Counted from the first letter of the stretch, positions 44,259 through 55,889 are shown. The stretch is 64,000 nucleotides of DNA from Frateuria hangzhouensis (GCF_026410505.1 NZ_JAPMIU010000002.1:248001-312000); one strand, 5' to 3'. Notes: a model not told the origin generated them from the letters alone. Numbers and translations are program-made.

Positions 44259-45182
44259 TCAGTAGCGCGGGACGGTCGGGTCGATCTCGCTCGCCCACGC
44301 GTCCATGCCGCCTTCGACGTTGAACACGTGGGTGAAACCATGCGCAGCGAAGCGCTCGGCCACGCCGCGGCTGGAATTGCCGTGGTGGCAGATGAAGGCG
44401 ATCGCGGTGTCCTTGGGCAGCGTGGCGAGCGTGTCGTAACCCTCGTCCTCCAGCACGCGTGCCTGCGCCAGCGGGGCGGCTTGGGCGCGGCCGGCGGCCG
44501 GACGCACGTCGACCAGCATCACGCTGCCGTCGGCCAGGCGCTGCTTCAGTTCCTGCACGCTGAGCGAGCCGATCGTCTGCGCACCGGGGAACTTCAGGCT
44601 CAGGCCTTCGCCCTGCACGGTGGAAACCCAGTCGATCACGATGCCCCTGGCGCGCTGCGCGCTGCCCGGGTCGAAGTGCACCTCGATGCCGTTGGCGCTC
44701 ACCACGATGTCATGGTCGCCGGCCGGCGCCAGCTGGAAGCCGGCGCTGTGGTCCGGGCCGATCTCCAGGTGCAGGGCCAGGCCCTGTGCGCTGGCGATGC
44801 CGGCCTGGATGGCCTCGGCGGCCTTGTCGGTAATCGTGATTTCCGGCGGCGTGCGGTCCGGCGGCGCAGCGCCGAACAGCGTGTGCAGCTCGCCGCTGGC
44901 GTACATCTGGCGAATGATGTCGGCGCCGCCGACCAGTTCGCCCTCGACGTAGAGCTGCGGGATCGTCGGCCAGTCGCCGAAGGCCTTGATGCCCTCGCGG
45001 ATCTCCGGATCCTCCAACACGTTGACCGTGTGGTACTCGGGGACCAGTTCGTTGAGCGTGTTGGTGGCCGCGGCGGAGAAACCGCACATCGGCTGCTGGC
45101 GGTCGCCCTTCATGAACAGCACCACGCGGTGCTCCTTGAGCAGGGTTTCGATGCGTTCGCGGGTGGCGGGGTCGAGGGACAT
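44259..45182 (-). CDS. Grx4-type monothiol glutaredoxin fused to A-type-like and rhodanese domains
   Basis: A 307-residue, three-domain protein. Residues 1-105 form a monothiol glutaredoxin with the CGFS motif (FMKGDRQQPMCGFSAA), which normally carries a [2Fe-2S] cluster with glutathione. Residues 112-200 resemble an A-type (IscA/HesB) Fe-S scaffold (ITITDKAAEAIQAGIA; GIVIDWV) but lack its cluster cysteines. Residues 210-307 form a rhodanese (VMLVDVRPAAGR; active Cys in FICHHGNSSRG; FNVEGGMDAWASEID). The combination suggests Fe-S trafficking linked to sulfur transfer. The ATG 45182 is the family start. Confidence 0.9.
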   Translation of the reverse strand: MSLDPATRERIETLLKEHRVVLFMKGDRQQPMCGFSAAATNTLNELVPEYHTVNVLEDPEIREGIKAFGDWPTIPQLYVEGELVGGADIIRQMYASGELHTLFGAAPPDRTPPEITITDKAAEAIQAGIASAQGLALHLEIGPDHSAGFQLAPAGDHDIVVSANGIEVHFDPGSAQRARGIVIDWVSTVQGEGLSLKFPGAQTIGSLSVQELKQRLADGSVMLVDVRPAAGRAQAAPLAQARVLEDEGYDTLATLPKDTAIAFICHHGNSSRGVAERFAAHGFTHVFNVEGGMDAWASEIDPTVPRY

Positions 45183-45256
45183 GGGAAAGCTCCGGCAAAG
45201 AGGATCAATGATACCCCCGGAGCTTGGGGCAGGCGCCGGCGATCCCAACGGCCGCG

Positions 45257-45856
45257 CTATTTCACCGCAGCGGCGGCCACCGGTTCGATTGCCTCGGTCC
45301 ACAACGAGTACTGCGCGGCCGAAGGGTGCAGCCCGTCCTCGGCCACCTGCTCCGGATGGCGGCGCGAGATCGGCGTGATGTCCACCCAGCGCGCGCCCGC
45401 GCGGTCGGCTTCATCACGGGCGACGGCGTTGTAGGCGTCCAGCTCGTGGGCGATCGGCGCAGCATCCCGGCCCTGTTCGCGCGCGAAGCGGGTGACACCC
45501 CAGTCGGGGATCGAGACCACCACCACGTGCGAGGGACGGCCGCCAACCAGCTCGATGGCGCGTGCGAGCAGGGCTTTGAACTGTGCGCGGTATTCGTCGG
45601 CCTCGCGTCCGCGGTACTGGTTGTTGACGCCGATCAGCAGGGTGACCAGGTCGTAGGGCGGCGTCAGCGCGGCCGCATCCATGCCGGCGGAAAGCTCGTC
45701 GGTGGCCCAGCCGGTGACGGCGACGATCTGCGGGTCGTCGACGGCCACGCCGCGCGCGCGCAGTTGCCGCACCAGTTGCGCGGGCCAGCGGCCGGCGGCC
45801 GGCACGGCTTCGCCGATGGTGTAGGAATCGCCCAGGGCGAGGTAGTGCAGGGGCAT
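45257..45856 (-). CDS. SGNH/GDSL hydrolase
   Basis: A 199-residue SGNH-fold esterase/lipase-type protein. The four blocks are visible: block I LALGDSYTIGE with the nucleophile Ser (about 11), block II Gly in VTGWATDEL, block III GVNNQYRG with the oxyanion Asn, and block V DGLHPSAAQY with catalytic Asp and His. No signal peptide is evident, so it appears cytoplasmic. Its substrate (acyl ester, possibly carbohydrate acetyl) is not determinable. Confidence 0.9.
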   Translation of the reverse strand: MPLHYLALGDSYTIGEAVPAAGRWPAQLVRQLRARGVAVDDPQIVAVTGWATDELSAGMDAAALTPPYDLVTLLIGVNNQYRGREADEYRAQFKALLARAIELVGGRPSHVVVVSIPDWGVTRFAREQGRDAAPIAHELDAYNAVARDEADRAGARWVDITPISRRHPEQVAEDGLHPSAAQYSLWTEAIEPVAAAAVK

Positions 45857-45884
45857 GGCAAGTCATCCGTTTCGGTAGTGAGGG

Positions 45885-45988
45885 CCCTTCGACTCCGGCG
45901 CTGCGCGCCTACGCTCAGGGCAAACGGCATTTCTCCGAACCCTGAAAAGGCCCGTTCGCGCTGAGCGTAGCCCGAAGGGCGAAGTCGA
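45885..45988. repeat. Imperfect inverted repeat (CTACGCTCAG ... CTGAGCGTAG)
   Basis: CTACGCTCAG (45909-45918) and CTGAGCGTAG (45961-45970) are exact inverted 10-mers, with outer TCGACT (45890) and AGTCGA (45983) also pairing. The GCGTAGCCCGAAGGGCGAAG wording resembles a dispersed intergenic repeat of xanthomonads and pseudomonads. It lies between two minus-strand genes. Confidence 0.55.
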
Positions 45989-46044
45989 TGCGCCAACCTC
46001 GAGCCCCACGCCAAACGCCTCTCCCGACGGGAAAGGGTCCTGGA

Positions 46045-47289
46045 TCAAGCCACCGCCGACTCGCGCGCCTGCTCCTGCGCCATCCGCGACAGCACCCGCT
46101 CGATCCGAACGAACACCTCCGCCAACTGCGCCGGCGGCGGCAACAGGGTCAGGCGGAAATGGCGGCTCGCCGGCACGTTGAAGCTGGAGCCGGGCACCAC
46201 CAGCACGGCCTCCTCTTCCAGCAGGCGCAGGGCGAAGGCGTTGTCGTCGAACTGCGGCAGTCGTTCGGTGCGCACCCGCGGGAAGGCGTAGAGCGCGCCC
46301 GCGGGGGCGACCAGGTCGAGGAAACCGCTCGCCGCCACGCCTTCCAGCACGGCGCGGCGGGCGTCATGCAGGCGCCCGCCCGGCGCGGTCAGCGCGGCAA
46401 TGGTGGCGCGGCCACTCAGCGCCGGCTCGATCGCCCACTGGGCGGTGACGTTGGCGCACAGGCGCAGCGCCGCGAGCAGCTGCAGCGCGTCGCGATAGCT
46501 GCCGGTGCGCGCCGGATCACCGGACAGGCTTACCCATCCGACGCGGTAGCCGCAGGCGCGGTGCACTTTGGACAGGCCGCCGAAGCTGAGGCAGGGATGC
46601 GCGCCGGCGACTTCGGCCAGTGGCTGGAACGATGCCTCGTCGTAGAGGATCTCATCGTAGATCTCGTCGGCCAGCAACAGCAGTCCGTGCCGCTCGGCGA
46701 TCGCCACCAGCCGTTCCAGCAGCGCGCGCGGGTACACCGCGCCGGTGGGGTTGTTCGGATTGATCAGTACCAGCGCGCGGGTGCGCGGGGTGATCAGCGC
46801 CTCGATCGCCGCCGGATCGGGCAGGTGGCCGTTTTCCGCCAGGCATCGGTAGTAGCGGGGCCGGCCGCCGTTGAGGATGGTGGCGGCACTCCACAGTGGA
46901 TAGTCCGGGCTGGGCAGCAGCACCTCGTCGCCCGGCTGCAGCAATGCGCGCAGCGAAAGGTCGATCAGTTCGCTGACGCCGTTGCCGATGAAGATCCGCT
47001 CCACCGCCACGTCCCGGGCCCCGCGGGCGCGCTGCTGCGCCGCGATCGCCTCGCGCGCCTCCTCCAGCCCCTGTTCGTGGCCGTAGCCCTCGCTGTCGGC
47101 CAGGTGCGCGGCAATCGCCTCACGCAGGTGCATCGGCGTTTCAAAGCCGTAGCGGGCCGGGTTGCCGATGTTCAGCTTGACGATGGCGCGGCCGGACGAC
47201 TCCAGCTCGCGGGCACGGCGGGTAAGCGCGCCGCGGATCTCGTAGCGCACGTCGGCGAGGTGGGGGCTGGGGATGATCGGAACCGGCAC
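46045..47289 (-). CDS. alaA: PLP-dependent aminotransferase, AlaA-like
   Basis: A 414-residue class I/II aminotransferase of the glutamate-pyruvate (AlaA) type, which makes alanine from pyruvate. The PLP lysine is in SFGGLSKVHRACGYRVGW (S-K-x3-R-x-x-G-x-R), preceded by LINPNNPTGAVYPRALL and LLADEIYDEILYD. The N-terminus (IRGALTRRARELESSGRAIVKLNIGNPARYGF) is characteristic of AlaA rather than AspC. Length is normal. Substrate assignment rests on the N-terminal pattern. Confidence 0.85.
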   Translation of the reverse strand: MPVPIIPSPHLADVRYEIRGALTRRARELESSGRAIVKLNIGNPARYGFETPMHLREAIAAHLADSEGYGHEQGLEEAREAIAAQQRARGARDVAVERIFIGNGVSELIDLSLRALLQPGDEVLLPSPDYPLWSAATILNGGRPRYYRCLAENGHLPDPAAIEALITPRTRALVLINPNNPTGAVYPRALLERLVAIAERHGLLLLADEIYDEILYDEASFQPLAEVAGAHPCLSFGGLSKVHRACGYRVGWVSLSGDPARTGSYRDALQLLAALRLCANVTAQWAIEPALSGRATIAALTAPGGRLHDARRAVLEGVAASGFLDLVAPAGALYAFPRVRTERLPQFDDNAFALRLLEEEAVLVVPGSSFNVPASRHFRLTLLPPPAQLAEVFVRIERVLSRMAQEQARESAVA

Positions 47290-47346
47290 GTGCGTCCTCG
47301 GCGGCGGGCGAAAGCGGCGATCCTAACAGCGCCCCCCGCCTCACTT

Positions 47347-47390
47347 GTAGGAGCCCATTTGTGGGCGGTGCTCTATTGGTGGGCTCATAC
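47347..47390. repeat. Family A palindromic repeat, shortened
   Basis: GTAGGAGCCCATTTGTGGGC - GGTGCTCTATT - GGTGGGCTCATAC. The inner right arm is missing and the outer arm carries a mismatch, so it is a decayed copy between the divergent aminotransferase and rsgA genes. Confidence 0.8.
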
Positions 47391-47463
47391 AGGAAACGGA
47401 GCCCAGTGCAGCACACAAAGCCAATGCAGGAGCCGGCACGGGAAACGGGCATAATCGGCAGCC

Positions 47464-48516
47464 ATGAGCGATGCCGCGACGATCGAACGCCTGCGCCACA
47501 TCGGTTGGCGCGGCGACCTGCCGCCCGGCGGAAAACGCATCGTGCGCGTGGTGGCGCAGCACCGCGCCGGCTACGAACTTCACGACGGCCAGGCGCTGTT
47601 CGGCGCGCAGCCGGCCGGACACTTCCTCAAGCGCACGCTGGATCCGGCCGAGCGCCCGGCGGTGGGCGATTTCGTGGAAGTGGAAGACGGCCGCCCGCCA
47701 CACATCGTCACCGTGCTGCCGCGGCGCAGCGTGCTCTCGCGCGCGGCCGCCGGCGAGCGCTACGAACGGCAGGTGATCGCCACGAATATCGATTATGTCC
47801 TCGTCCTTACGGGGCTGGACAACGACTTCAATCCGGCGCGCATCGAGCGCTACCTGTCGCTGATCGAGGACTCCGGTGCCCAGCCGGTGGTGCTGCTGAG
47901 CAAGCTCGACCTGCGCGCCGATGCCGAGGAACGCCAGGCGGCCCTGCGCGAGCGGCTGCCGGAGCACACGCCGATCCACGCCATCAACGGCAAGGACCCG
48001 GCCAGCGCCACCTTGCTGGCGCGCTACCTGCAGCCGGGCGACAGCGCGGTGCTGGTGGGTTCCTCCGGCGCGGGCAAGTCCACCCTGACCAACACGCTGC
48101 TCGGCGACGAGCGCATGGCCACCAGCGAAGTGCGCGCGCATGACAGCCGCGGCCGTCACACCACCACCCACCGCGCGCTGCTGATGCTGCCCTCCGGCGG
48201 CTGCCTGATCGACACGCCCGGCATGCGCGAGCTCAAGCTCACCGGCGAGGAAAACCTCGACCTGTTCGCCGACATCGAGGCGCTGGCCGAAACCTGCCGC
48301 TTTGCCGACTGCGGCCACGGCAGCGAGCCGGGCTGCGCCGTGCAGTCGGCGCTGGACCGCGGCGAACTGACCGCCGAGCGCTGGCGCAATTACCTGAAAC
48401 TGCGCGACGAGCGCGAGGAGCAGGCCGCCACGCTCGAAGCGCGGCTGCGCCGCCAGCGCGGCGGCCGCCCGCCCGATCGCCCGCACGGCCATCGCGGCCG
48501 GCGCGAGCGCGAATAG
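47464..48516 (+). CDS. rsgA: Ribosome small-subunit-dependent GTPase RsgA
   Basis: RsgA is a circularly permuted GTPase that aids late 30S maturation. The 350-residue protein has an N-terminal OB fold (VGDFVEVEDGRPPHI), then motifs in permuted order: G4 LLSKLDL (about 142-148), G1 [12 protein letters not shown] (about 199-210), switch DSRGRHTTTHR and G3 DTPGMREL. The C-terminal zinc finger is CRFADCGHGSEPGC. A basic tail (RRQRGGRPPDRPHGHRGRRE) ends the protein. The ATG at 47464 precedes the OB fold directly. Confidence 0.95.
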   Translation: MSDAATIERLRHIGWRGDLPPGGKRIVRVVAQHRAGYELHDGQALFGAQPAGHFLKRTLDPAERPAVGDFVEVEDGRPPHIVTVLPRRSVLSRAAAGERYERQVIATNIDYVLVLTGLDNDFNPARIERYLSLIEDSGAQPVVLLSKLDLRADAEERQAALRERLPEHTPIHAINGKDPASATLLARYLQPGDSAVLVGSSGAGKSTLTNTLLGDERMATSEVRAHDSRGRHTTTHRALLMLPSGGCLIDTPGMRELKLTGEENLDLFADIEALAETCRFADCGHGSEPGCAVQSALDRGELTAERWRNYLKLRDEREEQAATLEARLRRQRGGRPPDRPHGHRGRRERE

Positions 48517-48588
48517 AGGCGCCGACGTGCAGCCGGCACTCGCCCCTGCGACCCACCGGCGCGTCACCGCGCCCGCGCCGCCTGGGCG

Positions 48589-49860
48589 ATGAACATCGAC
48601 GCCTCCGCGCATCGCCACTACGCCGCGCTGGACCAGCGCCTGCTCGCCGCCACCCGTGCGATCAACATCCTGCCGACAGTGACCTGGCCGGCCTCGCTCG
48701 AGCAACGCATGATCGCGGCCTACGACCAGGGCCGGTTCACGCTGCCGCAGGTGCATTACGAGCGACCGGACCTGGCCGATACGCGCGCCGAACTGACGGC
48801 GATCGAGCGCGAGGCCGAAACGGTGCTGATGGGCGACCCGATCGGCGATTACCTGTGCCGGACCGCCACCTCCTGGCGCATCGCCGCGGAGATGCTCGAG
48901 GCGGTCGGCAGCGTGGGCGTCACGGCGCCCTCCATCGCGCTGTACGGGCGGCCGGGCGATTCGATCCCGGGCAGCCAGAAGAGCAACCTGGACGCGGCAC
49001 GCTACTTCGTCGAGCTGTCCGACGAACTGGGCGCGGACCTGCTGGCCGACGCCGTCACCATGGATCTCACGGCCGAGCAACTGCGCGCGGATCTCGGCGG
49101 CGTGCTGGACGACTTCTTCGGCCCCGGCCGCATCGCCGTGGAAGTCGACCCCGAGCTCACCGCCAAGGCCGCCGCCGGCGCCACCCGCATCCGCCTGCGC
49201 GGCGGCGCCCACTTCAGCGAATACGACCGCCACCAGCTGCTGGCGCACGAGGCCTTCGTCCATTCGCTGACCGCGCTGAACGGCCGCGAGCAGCCGCTGC
49301 TGACCTCGCTCGGGCGCACCTCGCCCCGCGTCACCGCCACCCAGGAAGGCCTGGCGGTGTTCGCCGAACTGATGTCCGGTGCCATCGACATCGCCCGGCT
49401 GAAGCGCATCAGCCTGCGCATCCTGGCCATCGACATGGCGCTCAACGGCGCCGATTTCGTCGAGGTCTACCAGTACTTTTGCCAGTGCGGGCAGGGCGCG
49501 GCCGACAGCTTCCATTCGGCGCAGCGGGTGTTCCGCGGCGTGCCGCTGACCGGCGGCGCGGCCTTCGCCAAGGACAACGTCTACCTGTCCGGCCTGCTCA
49601 CCGTGCACACCTTCTTCCGCTGGGCGTTCAAGCAGCAGCGCATGGACCTGCTGCGCTACCTGTTCGCCGGCAAGCTGGCGCTGCACGACGTGATCACCCT
49701 GCAACCGCATTTCGAAGCCGGCACGCTGCTGCCGCCGCGCTGGCTGCCGCCGTGGATGCAACACGTCCATGGCCTGGCCGGGAAGCTGGCGTTCTCGCTG
49801 TTCGTCAACGGCATCCACATGGGCCGTGTGCAGGCCGACGAGTTGAACCTGCAGTTGTAG
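48589..49860 (+). CDS. DUF1704 (QEGLA motif) metallopeptidase-like protein
   Basis: A 423-residue protein of the DUF1704 family, annotated elsewhere as flavohemoglobin-expression-modulating QEGLA protein. It has an H-E-x3-H motif (LLAHEAFVHSLTAL) followed by TATQEGLAVFAELMSG, i.e. the metal ligands of a gluzincin-like site. Eukaryotic homologues with this arrangement include the tubulin tyrosine carboxypeptidase MATCAP, so a carboxypeptidase-type activity is plausible; the bacterial substrate is unknown. No signal peptide is seen. It is followed after 104 bp by the acyltransferase gene. Confidence 0.85.
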   Translation: MNIDASAHRHYAALDQRLLAATRAINILPTVTWPASLEQRMIAAYDQGRFTLPQVHYERPDLADTRAELTAIEREAETVLMGDPIGDYLCRTATSWRIAAEMLEAVGSVGVTAPSIALYGRPGDSIPGSQKSNLDAARYFVELSDELGADLLADAVTMDLTAEQLRADLGGVLDDFFGPGRIAVEVDPELTAKAAAGATRIRLRGGAHFSEYDRHQLLAHEAFVHSLTALNGREQPLLTSLGRTSPRVTATQEGLAVFAELMSGAIDIARLKRISLRILAIDMALNGADFVEVYQYFCQCGQGAADSFHSAQRVFRGVPLTGGAAFAKDNVYLSGLLTVHTFFRWAFKQQRMDLLRYLFAGKLALHDVITLQPHFEAGTLLPPRWLPPWMQHVHGLAGKLAFSLFVNGIHMGRVQADELNLQL

Positions 49861-49964
49861 AAGCGGGTGTTCCGGCCAGGAGAATGATTCACGGGTACGT
49901 GACGCCGGGACCGCTACAACCACCCCTTCGGCGAGTTGCGGCCGATCGTCAGGCGAGACCAGGG

Positions 49965-52001
49965 ATGACTCTGAAATACCGGGCCGACATCGATGGACTG
50001 AGGGCGGTGGCTGTACTGTCGGTGCTGCTTTACCACGTGGGCAGCGGCGTCTTCAGCGGGGGCTATGTCGGCGTCGACATCTTCTTCGTGATCTCGGGCT
50101 ACCTGATCACCACGATCATCCTGCGCGAGGTGGAGAACGGCAGCTTTTCCATCGTCCGCTTCTACGAGCGGCGCGCGCGGCGGATCCTGCCCGCGCTGGC
50201 CGCGGTCATGCTGGTGGCGTTGCCCCTGGGCACCGTCCTGCTGACGCCCTTCCAACTACGAAAGCTGGCAGAGAGCGCCGTGGCGGCCGCGGCGTTCTGC
50301 TCGAACGTGCTGTTCTACGCCACCTCGGGCTACTTCGACGGCCCGGCCGCGTTCAAGCCGCTGCTGCACACCTGGTCGCTGGCGGTGGAGGAGCAGTACT
50401 ACATCTTCTTCCCGCTGATGCTCCTGCTGATCGCACGCTACGGCGGGCGCCGCTACTTCCGGTGGGTGGCCGGGCTGGGCCTGCTTTCCTTCCTCGGCTG
50501 CGTGCTGGTCACGCGCGTCGATGCGACGGCGGCGTTCTACCTGATACCCACGCGCGCCTGGGAGCTTTTCATCGGCAGCGTGCTTTCGCTCAAGGTGTTC
50601 GCCGAACCTCGCAACCGAGGCACGCGCGAAGCGATCGCGGCGCTGGGCGCTGCGCTGGTGGCCTGGGCCGTCTTCGGATACACGCCGGACACGAGCTTCC
50701 CCGGCGTCGCGGCCGCCGTGCCGACGCTGGGCGCGGCGCTGATCATCCACGCCGGCACCGGGGGCACTTCGCTGGTTTCGCGCGTGCTCAGCCTGCGCCC
50801 GATGGTCTTCGTCGGCCTGATTTCCTACTCGCTGTATCTGTGGCACTGGCCGGTGATCGTCTACACCGAGCTGTACCTGATAGGGGCGCGGAGCCTGACC
50901 GGCTCGGCTCTCATCGTGGCCGCCAGCTTCATCCTGGCGGTGCTGTCGTGGAAGTACGTCGAGACGCCGTTCCGCACCAAGCGGTTGCTGCCGCGCACCG
51001 GTCCCTTGCTGGGTGCCGCGGCCGCCACGCTGTTTGTCATCGCCTGCGCCGGCGTGTCGCTCTGGGCGCTGCGCGGCCTGCCCAACCGCCAGTACGTGCG
51101 CGACGTCGCCGGCGCAGGCGACGCCCGGTGGAAGCACTGGGGGCGATGCGACAAGGCCTTCGACAGCAAGCACAACCTGAGCGAGCTGTGCAGCCTGGGC
51201 GTGGCCGATGGCAAGGCCCGCTTCCTGCTGTGGGGCGATTCCCATGCACGCGCGCTCGCCACGGGCATCGACAAGGGCGCTGCGCGGCACGGCTTCAAGG
51301 GCAAGTACGCCAGTCATTCCGGTTGCCCGCCGCTGACGGGCGTCGGCGTGGTCCATCATCCGGAGTGCAGCGCGTTCAACCGCGCCGTGCTGGGCATGCT
51401 TGCAAGTGCGCCCAACATCAAGACCGTCGTCCTGGCGGCGCGCTGGCCGCTGGATGCGGAGGGAAAGCCCAGCCCGCACGAGGGCGGCGAGACCGTTCGG
51501 CTGGTGGACCTCAAGGCCGCGGACGGTGCGCGCCTGCCCAACCCGGTCGTCCTGCAGGCCGGCCTCAAACGCACGATCGACGCGTTGCATCGCCTGGGCA
51601 AGCACGTCGCCGTGGTCCGCTCGATACCCGAAATCGACTACAGCGTGCCATCGGCCTATCTCATCGCGCAGATGACCGGTCGCGATGCCAACGCCGCCAT
51701 TTCGCCACCCATCGCGTCCTACCAGTCCCGCAACCTCAAGGTCGATCCGATCTTCGCGCGCATCGCCAGCCGGGGGGCGGTCGAGTTCGTGGATCCCTCC
51801 AGCTACCTCTGCACCGAACGTTGCATGGTGGTCCACGACGGGCGGCCGCTGTATCGGGACAACGACCACCTTTCCGAGTTCGGGGCCACCTATCTCGTCC
51901 GCTCAGGTGCCTTCGACGACGTATTCGCCAAGCTGACCCAGGCACCCGACAAGTCGCTGGCGACCGAGCCGGTGGCCACCATGGGCGCCCACCAGCCATA
52001 G
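49965..52001 (+). CDS. OafA/YrhL-type O-acyltransferase with C-terminal SGNH domain
   Basis: A 678-residue, two-part membrane acyltransferase. The N-terminal AT3 domain (about 1-340, roughly ten helices) begins YRADIDGLRAVAVLSVLLYH and includes GGYVGVDIFFVISGYLI, FYERRARRILPAL and TWSLAVEEQYYIFFPL, all diagnostic. The C-terminal periplasmic SGNH domain has LLWGDSHARAL (nucleophile Ser) and DNDHLSEFGA (catalytic Asp-x-x-His). Such proteins O-acetylate O-antigen, peptidoglycan or other surface glycans. The start ATG 49965 is the family N-terminus. The acceptor glycan is unknown; no polysaccharide locus is adjacent, only a GT2 gene 3 kb downstream. Confidence 0.92.
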   Translation: MTLKYRADIDGLRAVAVLSVLLYHVGSGVFSGGYVGVDIFFVISGYLITTIILREVENGSFSIVRFYERRARRILPALAAVMLVALPLGTVLLTPFQLRKLAESAVAAAAFCSNVLFYATSGYFDGPAAFKPLLHTWSLAVEEQYYIFFPLMLLLIARYGGRRYFRWVAGLGLLSFLGCVLVTRVDATAAFYLIPTRAWELFIGSVLSLKVFAEPRNRGTREAIAALGAALVAWAVFGYTPDTSFPGVAAAVPTLGAALIIHAGTGGTSLVSRVLSLRPMVFVGLISYSLYLWHWPVIVYTELYLIGARSLTGSALIVAASFILAVLSWKYVETPFRTKRLLPRTGPLLGAAAATLFVIACAGVSLWALRGLPNRQYVRDVAGAGDARWKHWGRCDKAFDSKHNLSELCSLGVADGKARFLLWGDSHARALATGIDKGAARHGFKGKYASHSGCPPLTGVGVVHHPECSAFNRAVLGMLASAPNIKTVVLAARWPLDAEGKPSPHEGGETVRLVDLKAADGARLPNPVVLQAGLKRTIDALHRLGKHVAVVRSIPEIDYSVPSAYLIAQMTGRDANAAISPPIASYQSRNLKVDPIFARIASRGAVEFVDPSSYLCTERCMVVHDGRPLYRDNDHLSEFGATYLVRSGAFDDVFAKLTQAPDKSLATEPVATMGAHQP

Positions 52002-52113
52002 CGCACCCCTGCGCGCTTTTCCCGCGCCACGATGGATACCGGGCTTTCGCTGGCCCGGTACGGCTGCCTGCTACCATGTAAGGCCGCTTCCCCACGCAGA
52101 AAAGCCGCCACCC

Positions 52114-54426
<2,313 letters not shown>

Positions 54427-54905
54427 TGCGCCGTCGGGTGGGGACGGTCCGCCCAGGGCCGCCCTGCCGTGCCTGAACAGGACGTAGCCCTCCGTCGGGC
54501 GTGCGCTCCCGGCTCGGGTGTGCCGCGAACCTGGCCGCGCAAGGCGCGCCAGGGTGCCGGCTGCGCCTGAAAGAAGAAACCTTCCCCGACCGCGGCCTCT
54601 GGTCGCCCGGGCGCCGCCTGTCTCGCCGAAAGCACCTGTTGCGGTGCACGCGCACCGGGCGCCAGTACGGCGTATGCTGCGCCCGGCGCACCGGGTGGAC
54701 GTGCGGACGCGGGGGGCGTCCGGCCGGCCGGCGGGAATCCGGGATGGCGCGAGGGGATAGATAAGGATAAGCATGGTTGCCGCGCCTGCGGGCGCGCTTC
54801 GAGCCCCTGTGGGCGCGGGCGCGACCGGCCGGGGCGGCGGCACGGCGGGATCACGGCCATGGAGCGGCGTTGGCAACGCAAGGCGTCCTTGGGGTCGGGT
54901 GAGCC
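54427..54905. other. 479-bp intergenic region without a supportable gene
   Basis: GC-rich DNA between maeB and the glycosyltransferase. Short ORFs exist in several frames but none has a ribosome site plus protein-like composition. GATAGATAAGGATAAGC at about 54758-54774 is a small purine-rich island; no terminator or palindromic repeat is evident. Confidence 0.5.
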
Positions 54906-55889
54906 ATGTCTGATACCGCACTTTCCGCCAGCATCCTGGTGCTTTGCTACCGGGATGCGCCTTACATCCGCGCGGCGCTGGAATCGGCACTGGCACAGAC
55001 CGTGCCGTGCGAGATCATCGTCTCCAACGACGGCTCCGACGATGGCACCTTCGAGCTGGCGCAAGACATGGTGGCCAACTACCGCGGCCCGCACCGGGTC
55101 GTCGTGCGCCGGAACGCACAGAACCTGGGGGTCGCGGCGCACGTCAATGCCACCGTGCCGATGACCCGCGGCGACATCGTGGTGATGATGGCGGGCGACG
55201 ACATGTCCCATCCTCATCGCGTGGCGACCATCCTGGAGGCGTTCCGGCAGCGGCCGCAGGCGACCGTGCTGGGCAGCGATTTCGACGGTATCGATGACAA
55301 CGGTCGCCCGTGCGAGGTCTCCTTCCGCCAGCGGCCGGAGGTGTTCGGGCTGGACTACTACGTCAACATCGGCCGGTTGATCGGCCTGCTGGGCGCGACG
55401 CTGGCATTCCGGCGCGAGGTGTTCGAGCGCTTCGGCCCGCTGCGGGGGCCGATCGAGGACAACGCCCTCAGCCTGCGCGGCGCGCTGCTGGGAGACTGCC
55501 TCAACCTGCGCCAGCCGCTGGTCCGTTACCGCCAGCACGCCAACAGCGTCAGTGCCGGCGTGTTCGCGCGCCACGAGCCGCCGACACTGCGCATGCAACG
55601 GCGCTACGAGCGCACCATCGGCTTCTACCGCGGCACCGCCGACGACCTGGAGTACTGCCTGGCGCAATTGCCCGAGCTGACACCTCGCAAGCGCGCGCAG
55701 GCCCGCGATGTGGTGGCGATGTACCGGATCGAGGCCGACGCCCGCGAGGCGTTATTGCACAAGGCCCGCCGCCACTGGCTCAAGCCGATCGGCCGCGGCC
55801 TGCTGCAACTGGGCCTGCGCCGCAAGAGCGCCGAGCGCGCGCTGAAGCTGTTCGTGCCGCGGCGCTGGTTTGGGCTGTACGGCCGCTAG
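54906..55889 (+). CDS. Family 2 glycosyltransferase
   Basis: A 327-residue GT-A fold glycosyltransferase (GT2). The N-terminal catalytic half shows SILVLCYRDAPYIRAALESA, the nucleotide-binding VSNDGSDDGTFELA (about 38-51) and the metal-binding D-x-D-like motif as VVMMAGDDMSHPHR (about 93-106). The C-terminal part is helical and basic (RRHWLKPIGRGLLQLGLRRKS), possibly contacting the membrane. Sugar donor and acceptor cannot be told. It stands alone, with large gaps on both sides. Confidence 0.88.
   Translation: MSDTALSASILVLCYRDAPYIRAALESALAQTVPCEIIVSNDGSDDGTFELAQDMVANYRGPHRVVVRRNAQNLGVAAHVNATVPMTRGDIVVMMAGDDMSHPHRVATILEAFRQRPQATVLGSDFDGIDDNGRPCEVSFRQRPEVFGLDYYVNIGRLIGLLGATLAFRREVFERFGPLRGPIEDNALSLRGALLGDCLNLRQPLVRYRQHANSVSAGVFARHEPPTLRMQRRYERTIGFYRGTADDLEYCLAQLPELTPRKRAQARDVVAMYRIEADAREALLHKARRHWLKPIGRGLLQLGLRRKSAERALKLFVPRRWFGLYGR

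Noticed and set aside
54427-54905. Short ORFs between maeB and the glycosyltransferase (for example 54501-54764).
   Set aside because: Arg/Gly/Pro-rich, overlapping each other in several frames, and without ribosome sites; treated as non-coding.
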